64,000 nt of DNA, from the NCBI GenBank assembly GCA_947000775.1, contig CAMQGK010000567.1, positions 23,590,001 through 23,654,000 on the forward strand. Direction: 5' to 3'. Below, piece by piece: positions 23,105 to 49,990 of this stretch. The position numbers and the translations under genes are program-made. The notes beneath the pieces are model-generated. The model did no database searches, was not told where the DNA came from, and was given only the letters and a program-made list of their open reading frames with translations. The stretch is from Pterois miles. Taxonomy: Eukaryota > Chordata > Actinopteri > Perciformes > Scorpaenidae. The first letter of the stretch is position 1; the number at the start of each line of letters is the position of its first letter.

Positions 23105-26100
23105 TCAGGAAGAACTAATCAATTTCTTTAATTTGGAGAAGAAGCCCCTCTCATGTTTCAACTCTCCTTCCTTCTCGTCATTCACGCTTTGCCCTGCCTC
23201 AGACCGTTTACCACTGCTGCCCCCACCTGGACAGAGATGAACACTGCATCAGCCAGGCGGATGACTCAATACTACTTACTTTCCTAAACCCCCCCCCCAT
23301 TTCAGAAGATTACAGTACAGGGATGGGTAGGAGGTGAGGAAGAAACATAAGAGTGAGAGTGACTGTCCTTTTACCTGTGGTGGTGGTAGTGACACCGTTC
23401 ACTGTCCCCTCAACATCCGTTTCATCCTCGGCGTAGCTCGCTAGCAGAGCTCTTTGTCTGTCTGTCAGAGCCCTACACAAAAAAACGAAGTGTTATGGTA
23501 TTATCCCATTTCTTCAAGAATACAGCAAGTCATTGTACTCAACCGCAAGGCCCTCTCAGCAGGATTTATCCTGGAGCAACAAGATGAATGATGTGTGTTT
23601 GTCTGTGGAGTCTTACTTGGGTACTTTTATTTTGACGTGGACGTAATGATCTCCAAAACCGTAGCCGCTGATACGAGCAATTCCCTTCCCTGACAGACGG
23701 ATCTTCTGGTCCGTCTGGATTCCTGCAGGGATCTGAAGACGAGGAAAAAAATCCAGTTATTTATTTATGTATGTGTTTGAAATGCCAGTTGAGGTGGTTC
23801 GGAAATCTGGTAAGGATGCTCCCTGGGCGCCTCCCTAGGGAGGTATTCAAGGCACGACCACCTGGGGGGAGGCCCCACAGAAGACCCAGGACTAGGTGGA
23901 GAGATGAGATCGCCACACTGGCCTGGGATCACCTTGGGATCCCCCAGTCAGAGCTGGTTGATGTGGCCCAGGAAAGGGAAGTTTGAGGTCCCCTGCTGGA
24001 AAAAAAACCTGATAATGTGCTACTTACTGCTAAGTTCAGAGTTTCATAAAGGCCCTGTGTCCTGGCCGTGCCGCCCAGGATAGCTTGCGCCACGGAGACA
24101 AAAAGGTCAGAATGGACATCTGCACCGTCTCTCCTGAACACAGGACTTTTTTGGACCTGCACACATCACAAAACATCACAGTCTCTAGAAGCCGTACACC
24201 ACAGGTTGTCTGAACTGATTATTGGAAGTCAAAGAGCTCAGACAGCTCAGTGTCTCTTACAAGCCTGCACAGCCACAGCACATTATACAAGGCAATCCCA
24301 TTACAGCGGCTCTGACATGAACATGCACTTCACACTAATGCTAATTCACTTACGGCCTGGGTTTGCTGACGAAGATACTCACCCTAAATGTGATGAAGAC
24401 CTCCTTCTTACCAACTGGCATTCTGACTGTCTGACCATCCTCCACTCCTTGAAGCAAAAACAAACTACAGTTAGGAGGGATTTCAGGTGGACTATAATGA
24501 CTCCAAGTAAAAGAACAATTCTACTTTCATTTTCTTTATGCCCATTATGATCTGTGAAGAGTCCAAACCCACAGATTTAACTACAATCAAGGCTCAGACT
24601 ATTGCATGCCTTTATTATGTGTTATGTGGGTGAATATTTCACAATTACATACAGTACCTTTAAGTTAATGAATCTGGGGTTTCATCCACATCCTCTAATA
24701 CCGCCCAACTAAACTCTTGTTCCCAGGATAATTCACATGCTTGCTTGTGCTTCAGCTCATAAACTTTGTCTTTACTTGATGCAATTTTCTCGATCGCTAC
24801 TGCGCATGTGCAACTCTCAAGAGAGATGAGATGGACGCAAGATGACTCACTCCTTAACTACTTCCATGAGCATGAAGATGCCAGATTTACTAGCCTGACG
24901 TAGTATTTTACTTCCCCCAGGCAAGTGGGTGATCCTTTTTGTCGATACCCAGCCCTACTTTTCACACTCATTAGAGATAAGATCAAATGTGCTTGAGGTA
25001 TTCACAGTGTGTGAAACCAGTAGAGCACACAGTTAAGTGAGACTGACCTGCAGGCACAGGAACCATCACAGTCTTCCTCTGTTTGGTCTGCCCCGTCCCC
25101 CGACAGGAGTAACAGGGGGTGGAAATGACTGTGCCTTTGCCGCCACAGCGACGACACGTAGAGCGCATCACAAACGGGCCCGTGTTCACAGTCTCCTACA
25201 GGGTGGACAATACGTGTGTTTAGCAGCACAATACAAACACTCTTTGAAGAAGGAAGGGCGGCGCAGCAGAGCTCTTACCATCCCGGAGCCGTTGCAGTGG
25301 TGGCAGTGCTGCACTTTGGTGCCCGGCTCGTGGCCCTTGCCATCACAGCGCTGGCAGGCCGCTTCGATGTTAACAGAAAACTCTTTATTGACTCCCTTTG
25401 CTGCCTGAGTGAATGTCAGCTCCATGATGTACTGTGTTGGAAAGAAGAAATTCATCACTCTGAATGTGCACAAATAAAATTAAAAAGATAAAGAAGAAGA
25501 AGCCGATGAGATGCTCCCATTTTGCAGTATCCCACTAACCTCCTGTGGCTGTTCAAATATGGCACTGAAGTCTCCAAAGCCGCGGCCTCCGGAGAATTCC
25601 CCGAAGATCTTGCGGAAGAGCTCCTCTGGGTCCACGCTGCTGGCCTGTCCAGACCAGTAGCTCTGCCCTCCGCCAGCCTGACCAGCATCAAAGCCTGCTG
25701 AGCCATATGTATCATACTGCTTCCTCTTCCCTTCATCGCTCAGGACCTGGAAGAAACAAGGAGCAAGGTTTAAGAGGTGCATTTGTAATTATAGTATAGT
25801 ATAGTATATACTATTCATAGGTTTCAAAGGCCCTGTTAAGATGCACTGAGATCCGATCGCTCAGACCACATTCACATTCATTCATAGTCTGGGCTGCATG
25901 TGGCTACATTCTTTTAGCAGTGTGTATGTGAATCCTGGGCCATGTTCAGGACCACCTACTAAACCAACGTCCTGCTTGGATCCACAGGTCACCACGCTCC
26001 TCAGGTGAATAAACAGGCAGACGTGAGCGCTTCTCTGCCTTGCAGCATGGAAACGACCTCTGTACTCTACTGTATTCCATTGGTATAAATGTGTTTTATT

Positions 26101-27497
26101 AAAATATTTATTGTTTATGGGCAACATATCTACAGACTGTAAGACTAGGCACACAAAGTGTATTATTAATCCGCCTGCCCATTCTCTCTGAAGCTCTGAA
26201 CCCCGGCGGCATGGAGGTCTCCCCGTGGACCGCCTGCACAATAACCTTTTCATTTTGATGTTAATAAAATGTACCTGAATTCATGAACATCCAGGATATT
26301 ACTACTGACATTCATGTAATATTACATCATGTTTGCTGTTTCGTTACATACATACATGTGTTTCCTAGGTGTTTGCATATATAGAGGGGAAAGTGAGATC
26401 AAATCACAAGTGGTCACACATGTGGAGAACAGGGCCAAAGAAGCCATGTGAGGAAAAATATACAGTAAAAGTGTCAGCTGAAAGTTTGAATAAAGACTGA
26501 GACTTAACCTCATAAGCTTCAGCCAGCTGAGCAAACTTTTCCTTGGCTTGTGGGTCATCTTTGTTGGTGTCCGGGTGGTACTTTTTGGCCATCTGAGGGA
26601 CAACAAACACACTGTCAACTACTGTGTTGACCTGAGAATCAGTACAAGCTGGGAGAGTATGTCAGGCAAACGGAGCAGACCTGGTAGTAGGCTTTCTTGA
26701 TCTCCTTCTGGGTTGCTGTGCGAGGAACACCGAGGACCTGATAGAAGTCCTGCTTGCTGCTAGCAGGGGCACTTGTGTGAAAGGACAGTGTACCGACAGC
26801 ATGGGCTGATTTGATGCCTGCAAAGTGTCAAAACGGGGTAAAAGGGAGGTAAATACTACTTAGAACAGCAAAGATGCATTATGCTGCATTCAGGGGTCAC
26901 TTGAATTATGACTGTACAGTTTTTCCCCACTAACAGTTAAATTGTCTCTTGATATCGTGGTAAGGTGTCACAGAGATGACTGATGAGGACTGTTTTAAAG
27001 AAACACAATGATATATAGGTGGTAAAACACGACGTAACGCCGGTAAAAGCCCCTTGCCAATTCAACTTAGTGGCTGCAAAGCAAAACTGATTGCATCACA
27101 AATCATCAACTATACGTGCACAAAAGCAAGTGCATTATATTGTCTTAAAGGCTCAAACTCTTAAAAAGCTATGTTAAGTTAACAAGTTGTTTCATCCTGC
27201 GTCACCCGAAAAAAACAGGAATTACAAAACATTTAGCTTAGCTTAGCCTAGCCTAGCCTAGCCTAGGCCGGTACCATATGTACACTTCTCACCTGACAGC
27301 CCTCTCAATGTCAACGCTTTCCCTGCTCCGCCACACATCGGGCTCCCTACCCGCCACAGCTTTTCCGCTCCTAGGGTAGAGATACTGCGGACCCCTCCAT
27401 GGCCAGCGCAGACAACAGCACCAGCGGCCCTGCGATGTCCAGAGGACACGATGACTGTAATCCAGCGTGAGGAGCAACGAGCAGCCGAGGACGCCAT
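23105..27497 (-). CDS. dnaja3: DnaJ (Hsp40) homolog A3, mitochondrial (Tid1), 11 exons, 487 aa
   Basis: J-domain co-chaperone of mitochondrial Hsp70. Exons: 27497-27293, 26817-26681, 26592-26509, 25746-25540, 25431-25279, 25195-25048, 24447-24383, 24156-24028, 23732-23617, 23472-23375, 23226-23105; GT-AG and phase fit throughout. Residues 1-90 are Arg/Ser/Ala-rich, a plausible mitochondrial presequence. The J domain starts near residue 92 with HPD at 120-122. A Gly/Phe region follows (to ~211), then four CxxCxGxG zinc motifs at 237-244, 254-261, 276-283 and 290-297, then the C-terminal substrate-binding part. The C-terminus GFFSKLKKLISSS matches the long isoform type. The start at the second of two tandem ATGs is favoured because MASSAARCSSRW parallels mammalian MAARCSTRW; an in-frame ATG at 27536 is possible. 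Length compares with 480 in human. Confidence 0.96.
23778..24003 (+). repeat. LINE ORF2 3'-end fragment in dnaja3 intron 8
   Basis: A 71-codon plus-strand frame carries LRWFGNLVRMLPGRLPREVF, RPRTRWRDEIATLAWDHLGI and DVAQEREV, typical of the C-terminal end of a non-LTR retrotransposon polyprotein seen in many fish. Only the tail is present (5' truncated). It is inserted antisense to dnaja3, close upstream of exon 9 and just downstream of exon 8. Confidence 0.75.
27233..27266. repeat. (TAGCC)n short tandem repeat
   Basis: TTAGCTTAGCTTAGCCTAGCC... forms about seven 5-bp units in dnaja3 intron 1, about 27 bp from the exon 1 donor. Confidence 0.85.
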
Positions 27498-28653
27498 CAT
27501 TCCTTCGCTAGCCGCCGCTTCGGACACACTGCGCATGTTCGGTACAGAGTGGGCGTCACCGAGAGCGCAAAGATATATTTTAGTCAAGATAATGCTCTCT
27601 TGAGAAAAACGAGTTGCAGACGTTTATCTTATATCTTACTTTTCATTTTAAAAAAATAAAATATGCACAAGTGTTACTGTAGTGTACTGTTATGATTAAC
27701 TCAAAGGAACCAAACCGAATGAGTCTTAAAACCCGGAAATGAGTGAGCATTTAGCACTTCCGGTTCCTTCATCAATGGGATTTTTGAATGTTTTATTTAG
27801 TTAAATGCATGAAATAAGGTCTGCGGTTACCTCAAGCTGAAGACACATTAACATATTACCATAAGACATACAATGGGGCAGTAAATATCCCACTCGTGAA
27901 CTATGAGGCCTTTATGTTTCTTAAAAAAAGGCGATTGCTAACGAGTTGCTAATTGAGACTACAAAACGTCATCATCTCGTTGTGAATACTGGCGCTCATG
28001 CAACTGTTGTGTAGTTCGTTTGTAGCCTAACGTTAGCTTTTTACTTAATGGGATTGTAGTTACATCTTAAACATCATAAAAGTTGTTGCGTTCATTTGTT
28101 AAGATTACCTTGCTGAACGAGACATGAAATTTCTCCACTGTGGGACTAATAAAGGAATATCTTATATCTTATATCTCTTACCATAAACATGTGTTAAGAG
28201 TTTATTTCCTGCAATAATCCAAAACCCAGTGGTATGACAAGGCGAATTGGGGGAAAACAATAAAAAAACATTTCCAAAGACGGAGGAATGCCTGATTATA
28301 GCATTTGGCTGTGAGTTTGTTTGTTTTAAGAGAAAAATGATAATAGTGACGGTAAAAGTCATCTTCCACAAATTCCTCTCTTCCTTGTGTCATCACAAGT
28401 GCATCACATGTGTCAAGAAAAAAAACGGATGCACATGTTTTAATACCCGGGGCAGCTCGCAAAAGAGCAGGGGGGTTCTCTAATGTTTGAGAAAAAGGGG
28501 AAACCCCGCTCAAGCGGACAGCTCCGTGACCCAAAGCGAGCGCACACCGCGCGGCCAGCCTGAACTGTCAGTTGTAGCAGGAGTCCTCTGCCGAGTCCCA
28601 ACCAGCCCGACAGAGACACCCGGAAGGCACGGAAGTCAAACTGAGAAAGCAGT
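27498..28653. promoter_or_regulatory. Divergent dnaja3 / coro7 promoter interval
   Basis: The two genes start back to back. Close to dnaja3 is an NRF1-like half site TGCGCATG (27530-27537), and ETS-type sites lie at 27733-27738 (CCGGAA) and 27757-27763 (ACTTCCGG region). Close to coro7 a CpG-rich stretch (28500-28650, GAGCGCACACCGCGCGGCC) forms its 5' UTR and core promoter. The middle (28100-28185) has a repeat tail ending in TCTTATATCTTATATCT. Motifs were seen directly; their use is inferred. Confidence 0.5.
28118..28185 (+). repeat. LINE/SINE 3'-tail fragment
   Basis: ATTTCTCCACTGTGGGACTAATAAAGG followed by TATCTTATATCTTATATCTC is a tail type common in fish retroposons. No body of the element is recognised. 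Confidence 0.55.
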
Positions 28654-43469
<14,816 letters not shown>

Positions 43470-43568
43470 GTAAGTCCCCTAATAAAGCCCTCATTACACT
43501 GCCAGAACATCTGGCAACTGCTTTTAGGAAACAAATGCAGCTATTCAGCTCAGAAAAACATACAGACC

Positions 43569-44420
43569 TTAGATTGTGTATATAAGACGTAAGCATAGTC
43601 ACCGTGAGGTCGGCCATTAGTTTGTAGACTACCGTTTTGAAGCCTTGAGTTCAGCATTTTGGCCTTTGCCATCTTGTTTTTTGGCCATTGCCATATTTGT
43701 TTTTGGTCGTCACTGTCTTGATTAATGGCCATCCCCACCTTGGTGTTTGGCCATTGCCGTGTTTGTTTTTGGCCGTCACTGCCTTGGTTTTTGACCGTTG
43801 CCATCTTAGTTTTTGGCTGTCGCCATCCTGGCATTTTGGCCATTGCAATGTTTGCTTTTGGTTGCCACTGCCTTTGTTTTTGGCCATTGCCATCTTGTTT
43901 TTTTTTTAACCAGAATTGACATGGGGGGGAGCAACCAAACGCCAAACAAGTTATTTTTAAGCGACAAAAATGTTACAATTAACTGTCAGGATATGTCTGT
44001 CAACAGCTTGGTTTTTGGCCTTCGCCATTTTGGGTTTTTGCAACCAGAAGTGACACAAGAGGATGGAGCTAAGTACAACCAAACGCTGAATAAGGCATTT
44101 CTAGGCGAACAAAAAGGTTAGAATTCACTTTCATGAACTGAAAACACATTGTGTTTTTTACTAAATGAACATCATGCTGTATTGAAGAAGACTTGAAACT
44201 AGCGATTGAGACCATAAACTCGTTGTTTACAACGATGTTTACAATGTTTACTGAGGTAATAAATTAAATGAGAAGTAGGCTCATTTTCTCATAGGTTTCC
44301 ATACAGTCAGGCTTCTTTTTGAAACCAGAGGAGTCGCCCCCTGCTGGCTGTTAGAAAGAATGCAAGTTTGGGGCACTTCTGCGTTGGCCTCACTTTTCTA
44401 ACCTGGAGTTTTCCACTGCT
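43569..44420 (+). repeat. Interspersed repeat with internal GCCATCTTGG minisatellite, copy 2
   Basis: Begins GTGTATATAAGACGTAAGCATAGTCACC and ends GCGTTGGCCTCACTTTTCTAACC. The tandem part (about 43640-43905) has roughly a dozen 20-25-bp units of the TTTTTGGCCATTGCCATCTTG kind, in a different arrangement from copy 1. The segment from 44035 to 44400 is close to 35400-35780. Confidence 0.8.
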
Positions 44421-45746
44421 ACAGACTGAAATTTATGTAGCCACATTTAAGGAAAACATTTGAGGGGGAAAAAAATAGTCCCTGTCACTCCACTGTTTTT
44501 TCTTTTTCCACACTGCATGTGGGGATAAACATGTTGACAGTAACCCAGATCACCACCGGCCACTCTCAGTGATTCATCTACTATTGATTTATGGATGTGC
44601 TGCAGTCCCTGCTCTCCTCTTCCCACGGGTACCCTTCCCATACTAGCCCAGTACGACCATGAACTTCTCCACTCTCACCGCTCTCTCTTTTCCTCATCGG
44701 AAATCTCTCACCAATGTCAACCAGGCCTTAACCAATAGGACTCTGTCACAGCCAGCAGTAATGAGGAAGTGGCGCGGTGGAGAGTTTGTGTGTTGAGGGA
44801 AGATGTAAGATTGGGCGGCGAGTGTTGTGAGAGGTTGGTCAATGTAGAGCAAATATTCTCACACTTTTCAGTGGTGGACCTCCCAGGGTGTTTTAATTAC
44901 TGGGATACTTGGTCTGCCTTTAGACCGAGGGTTCTCTCATTTGTAAATATGAGGAATCCTATGAAAACACCATGTGCTGCAGCAGATTAAAGTTTAGACT
45001 ACAGAAATACCTGGAAGGCACATTACCCTGTATGGAAGTCAGGAGGAGGACTGCATATTTGTGTGTTCATGCGCCTGTGTGTCTGCATATGATTGTGTGT
45101 TGTTTGGTAAGTGTTTTTGAAATGTTGACACCTCCATGAATGGCGTACTGTTTCAGAGGCAGGTGATGTCATTGACTCTGACAGGGAGGCAGTCAGCAGA
45201 GGAAAAAGGTACATGTGTATTTTCTTGTGGCGCAACGAGTACAGTACGTCTGCGTCTGTGTTTGCTTAAGTAACTTGAGCTTAGTCGGCTGGCTCCTCTC
45301 CGGTGTTTCAACCTGGATGTTTACTTCAGGTGTGTCAGTTTTGAAGTCCTTTTTTTTTACACACTGCTTTTCAGCAGCCTGTTTGAATTTTTCTCCATTG
45401 CAAAGACTCTGTCTCCCTCTCACCAGACAGTGCAAACATCAAGCTTTTCAGCAGCGCCCCTAAATACTATCCTCAGTCTTCAGCCACTGAGCATGACAAA
45501 TTGAAGTAATTCAAATAAAATTACACTAGAGTTGTATGTAAATTACTTTTTGCAGCCAAAGGGTCTCATTAGTTTAGATTGAATCAGTATTGGTTGTCTG
45601 TCTCTCTGAAACAGTCTCCAGTAAGAGCCCAGTGGTTACTGGTGGTGGGCTGATGGGACATTCCATTCAAGACTATGGCAATTTTGACTTTACTAGATTC
45701 TTGTCAGTGGTGAGCAGCAGACCCTGTGGGGGAGAAAGAGAGGAAA

Positions 45747-47327
45747 TACAGTTGCAAGAGTATGTGAACCCTCTGGGATTACTTGGATTTCTGCATAAAA
45801 TGGTCATAAAATGTGTTCTGATCTTCATCTAAGTCAACACACAGTCTGCTTAAACTAACACCACACAAAAAAAAATACATGTTTTCATGTTTTTATTGAA
45901 CACAACATGTAAACATTCACAGTGCAGGGTGGAAAAAGTATGTGAACCTTTGAATTTCATAACTGGTTGACCCTCCTTTGGCAGCAATAACCAAACGTTG
46001 CCTGTAGTTGCAGATCAGACCTGCTCAACGGTCAGGAGGAGTTTTGGACCAATCCTCTTTACAAAACTGTTTCAGTTCAGCGATACTCGTGGGATGTCTG
46101 GTGTGAATCGCTCTCTGGAGGTCATGCCACAGCATCTCAATGGGGCTGAGGTCAGGACTCTCCAGAAGGCCTATTTTCTTCTGTTGAAGCCATTCTATTG
46201 TTGATTTACTTCTATGCTTTGGGTCGTTGTCCCGTTGCATCACCCATCCTCTGAGCTTCAGTTGGCAGACAGATGGTCTTAAGTTTTCCTGCAAAATGTC
46301 TTCATAAAATTGGGAATTCATTTTTCCATCAATGTCACCACTCCATCCAGGCCCTGAGGCAGCAAAGCAGCCGTAAACCATGATGCCCCTCCACCATATT
46401 TTACAGTTGGGATGAGGTTTTGATGTTGGTGTGCTGTGTGTTTTTTTTTTTCTCCACATACCGTTGTGTGTTCCCTCCAAACAACTCAGTTTTGGTTTCT
46501 TCTGTGCACTGAATACTTTGCCAGTAGTGCTGTGGAACATCCAGGTGCTCTTTTGCAAACTTCAAATGTGCAGCAGTGGTTTTTTTTGGACAGCAGTTGC
46601 TTCCTCCGTGGTGTCCTCCCATGACCTCCACTCTTCTTTAATGTTTTACTGATTGCAGATTTGTCAACAAAAATGTTAGCATGTGCCAGAGATGTCTGTA
46701 GGTCTTTAGCTGACACTCTCAGATTCTTCTTCACCTCCTTGAGCGCTGTGCTCTTGCGGTCATCTTTACAGGACGACCACACCAACGGAGGGTAGCAACA
46801 GTGCTGAACTTTCTCCACTTGTAGACAGTCTGTCTTACCATGGACACATGAACATCAAGGGTTTTAGAGAGACTTCTGTATCCCTTTCAGCTTCAAGTCA
46901 ACAGTTCTTGATCGTAGATCCTCTGAGAGCTCTTTTGTGCGAGGCGAGGTTCAGATCAGGTAATGCTTCTTGAGAACAGCTAACCCAAAACTGGTGTATG
47001 TTTTTTATAGGGCAGGGCAGCTTTAACCAACACCTCCAATCTCATCACATTGATTGGACTCCAGGTTGGCTGACTCCTGGCTTCAATTAGCTCTTGGAGA
47101 AGTCATTAGCCTAGGGGTTCACATACTTTTTCCACCCTGCACTGTGAATGTTTATATGTTGTGTTCAATTAAAACATGAAAACATATATTCTTTGTGCGG
47201 TATTAGTTTAAGCAGACTGTTTGTCTATTGTTGTGACTTAGATGAAGATCAGAACACATTTTCTGACCATTTTATGCAGAAATCCAAGTAATCCTAAAGG
47301 GTTCAGATACTTTTTCTTGCAACTGTA
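45747..47327 (-). mobile_element. Tc1/mariner-type transposon, defective
   Basis: About 1.58 kb between TA dinucleotides, ending CAGTTGCAAGAG on the left and CTTGCAACTG on the right. The inverted repeats are long (over 200 bp), and the word AAGTATGTGAACC occurs near both the outer and inner end of each, the IR/DR layout of fish Tc1 elements. The minus-strand transposase inside is broken, so the copy cannot move by itself. Located in coro7 intron 7. Confidence 0.93.
46025..46818 (-). pseudogene. Tc1-type transposase pseudogene
   Basis: Three overlapping minus-strand pieces in different frames (46818-46486, 46631-46401, 46558-46025) together cover the DNA-binding and catalytic parts. Visible features: a second-helix-like region with VSAKDLQTSLA, a TELFGGN segment where the first catalytic Asp position appears as Glu (CTEET), RDNDPKH with the second Asp, and SPDLSPIEMLWHDL with the DDE glutamate. 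At least two frameshifts separate the pieces. Human- or fish-gene function is not implied. Confidence 0.9.
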
Positions 47328-47757
47328 CATGACAAAAGTATTAAGACACATTTAAACCCATGAATATGTTCCAGCTTTGTGATATGTATGGTTTGGTATT
47401 CACACCAACTCCTGGACTGCCTGAACGTACACAATATTAAGATATTCTAAGTACGTTTTACTGTTAATACAGTACACATCTACTTACCTTTACTTGAGTC
47501 AGGGTGCTTACACGCAAGGCACAAGTGGCAGCTCTGGAAATGAAAAAGAGAAATGAAAGGAAGGTCTATTAAAGTTTTTTAGCTTAGCTATTGTGCTCAC
47601 TTGCTCTCTCTGTTGTATACTACAATCTCTTTTCTCACTGCCTTTCTCCCTCTGCTTCTGTTTCTCTGTCTTTTTCAAACTCGGTATTGAGGCAGAGCCC
47701 ACAAGAAGACAAATGGCAAAACTAATAACAAATTTGTCAATTCAAAAATCGTCTGCG

Positions 47758-47761
<4 letters not shown>

Positions 47762-47791
<30 letters not shown>
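47762..47791. repeat. (A)30 homopolymer
   Basis: An uninterrupted run of 30 A. No retroposon body is recognised directly upstream, so its origin is unclear. Confidence 0.9.
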
Positions 47792-47795
<4 letters not shown>

Positions 47796-48742
47796 CTTTA
47801 GACTGCTGGGCCACCAGGACAGAGAGAGACCACTGAGCCAAGTCTGCTACAGTCTCTCTTTCTTTCCCACTCTTATTAATCCTTCTGGTCTCAGTGCCAT
47901 GGTGAGGAGGACCAATGAGTGAAGAAACCTGAGTCAGCATCCTGGCCTCCTCTGCACCCACACATGGCTTCACCACCTCAAACCAGAGAAGAGCTCAGAC
48001 CCAGATCAAATATATTGGAGGGCTGCTTTTCCCTTTTTAGTTTTGCGTTCTCTTGTTCTCTCTGTATCTCTCTGAAATAGCCCAAATCTTACTTCAGTCC
48101 TCCGAGCCTCACCCTGACAGCTTTCAGATGTGTGACTCTCTCTCTCTAGAGAATGGGAGAGCCCGTACAACTCCCATTAACACCCCATCTGCTGAAGGAG
48201 GGTTTAAAGGGTGCGGGCGATGAATCCTAAACACACTGAAACATGATGAGGCCAGTAATGTGGATGCATCGAAGAGTGTGAAGCTATTTCTACACAGACC
48301 AGCAAAGCCATGTTCAACACCATAAAACACAACATAATAACACAACATTTTACACTGAATCAGCGGTTCCAAGGAGACTCCACAAAATTGTTAGCTTGTG
48401 CCTGATGCAAGGGCTGCTGCCATTTTCTCCAGTTTGCATTTTGAATCAGTTTGTTGTTGTAGATGTGATGTGATGGCAGTGAAAAGCCAATCTGGCCACA
48501 AAGTAAACGGAGACGGGCAGAGAAGTGTCCAAGCTATTTGCATGTGTAACCTCACTTGAGAGAGCCAGTCAGTTGTCCTCATCAGGAGAAGCCACAAGTC
48601 TTCTCTGAAAAGATTGCTGGGGCAGGATATCTCACGGCAGCTGCAGAGCATTACAATAAATCATGATATTTTTTTTGTTAAGGTGGCAAGAGTTTGTAGT
48701 TTTTCCTTGTAGTACTCAAACGAAGCGTGCTGTGGGCATCTA

Positions 48743-49990
48743 AGGGCGCTTTCACAAGCCGACATTTAGCCCGCTTTAATCAAACTCTAGTGTTGTTCGT
48801 TTGGGTGGTTGTGAGTGCAGTAGTTCTTCTCTGGTGCGGACCAAAACAACTGGTCCAAGACTGCTTACGAGTTGGTCTTGGACCGTTTCCAAGGGAACCA
48901 AAACGCAGTCTGCCTGTGCGGGCATTTGCTGAGATGGATACATGTAAACAGCAGGTTGGGAAAGGATTGACCTGGGTATCTGCAGGAGTCCGATGTTTGG
49001 TTGACATCTGGGGTGAAGAGAACACGCAAAATATGCACAATTAAATCCACAAAAATAGTGATTAATGAGTAGGGGTGGGACGGTTCATAAAATTTAGGGT
49101 TCGGTTCATATCACGTTTGGGGTCACGACTTTTGGTTTGGTTCGGTACATTTATGGTACAGCAAGGAGGCCAAATTCAATTTGAACATGCTTTATATTTA
49201 TTTGGCAAAATAAGTCAACAACTGTTTGTCTTATGAAGTTAATGAATTAATAACACAGAACCTCCGTAGTCTGGACCCTCGTTAATAACAGCGCATCACT
49301 GCTTCACTGCTTCCGTTCCACCCTTCACAATAAACTCCCCGGATACAAACACTGAACACTGCTGACTAGAGGGAACTAAAGTCATTCACAGCTCAACTAA
49401 ATAACTTACACTAGTTTACTATTAGCTGTTAGCCACCGAGCTAACATGCGGTGCCGAGCTAACATGCTACGGTTGTGTAAGCATAGTGAAGGTGGTTGAG
49501 AGACACGTGCAGTAAAACCTGGTCCGCCTTCGCTGAAATTGAGCCAGTCGCAACGCACAACCTCAGTTTCAGTTACACTGCGCATGTCTCATACCCCATA
49601 CCCTCGTCAGCCTGTGTCCCAGCCTCTTTCCATAAGCCTTGATTTCTAGCGTGACAATAAATGCAATGAAAAAAAAACACAATAACTGAACGATGCATAC
49701 ACAACCCGAACCGTGACTAGCAAACCGAACGGTTTAGATTTTTACCCGAACCATTTCCATCCCCATTAATGAGTCATTGGAGAAACTGGAGAAGGGATTA
49801 GTGCACAGTAGATCAGTGCAGAGTCAAAATGAAATCACGTTGACAACAAGTCTGTCATTCCCTGCATAGAAGTGGCAGCTCGACAGAAGAAAAAGATAAA
49901 TTTGGTCCTTTGTAGATGCCCCTAAGCAACTTTTTTTTAAAGTATTAGATTCAGACTAGCTAAATGGACAGTGATTTGTCAAAGCGCCCT
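48743..49990. repeat. DNA element with AGGGCGCTTT ends, split by a nested MITE
   Basis: Left end AGGGCGCTTTCACAAGCC at 48743; right end TTGTCAAAGCGCCCT ending at 49990, the reverse complement of AGGGCGCTTTGACAA. The inner sequence (CGGACCAAAACAACTGGTCC...) is typical of non-autonomous hAT-like repeats. Without the insert the element is about 540 bp. Confidence 0.75.
49071..49766. repeat. Nested hAT-like MITE (AGGGGTGGGACGGTTC type)
   Basis: Begins AGGGGTGGGACGGTTCATAAA and ends ACCATTTCCATCCCCAT; the ends are imperfect inverted repeats, and the motifs CGGTTC and GAACCG recur inside both arms. It is bounded by TAATGAGT at 49063-49070 and 49767-49774, an exact 8-bp target-site duplication. Confidence 0.88.

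Noticed and set aside
27498..27587. Upstream start codons for dnaja3 (ATG at 27587 and 27536)
   Set aside because: They would add 30 or 13 residues with no counterpart in known DNAJA3; the MASSAARCSSRW start aligns with the mammalian N-terminus.
43651..44121. Repetitive open frames (NGQKQ- and FGHC-type) over the minisatellite
   Set aside because: They follow from the tandem 20-25-bp units being read through; copy 1 does not keep the same frames, so no protein is supported.
48743..49040. 105-aa plus-strand frame near 48.7-49.0 kb
   Set aside because: Entirely inside the AGGGCGCTTT-ended DNA element; no domain.
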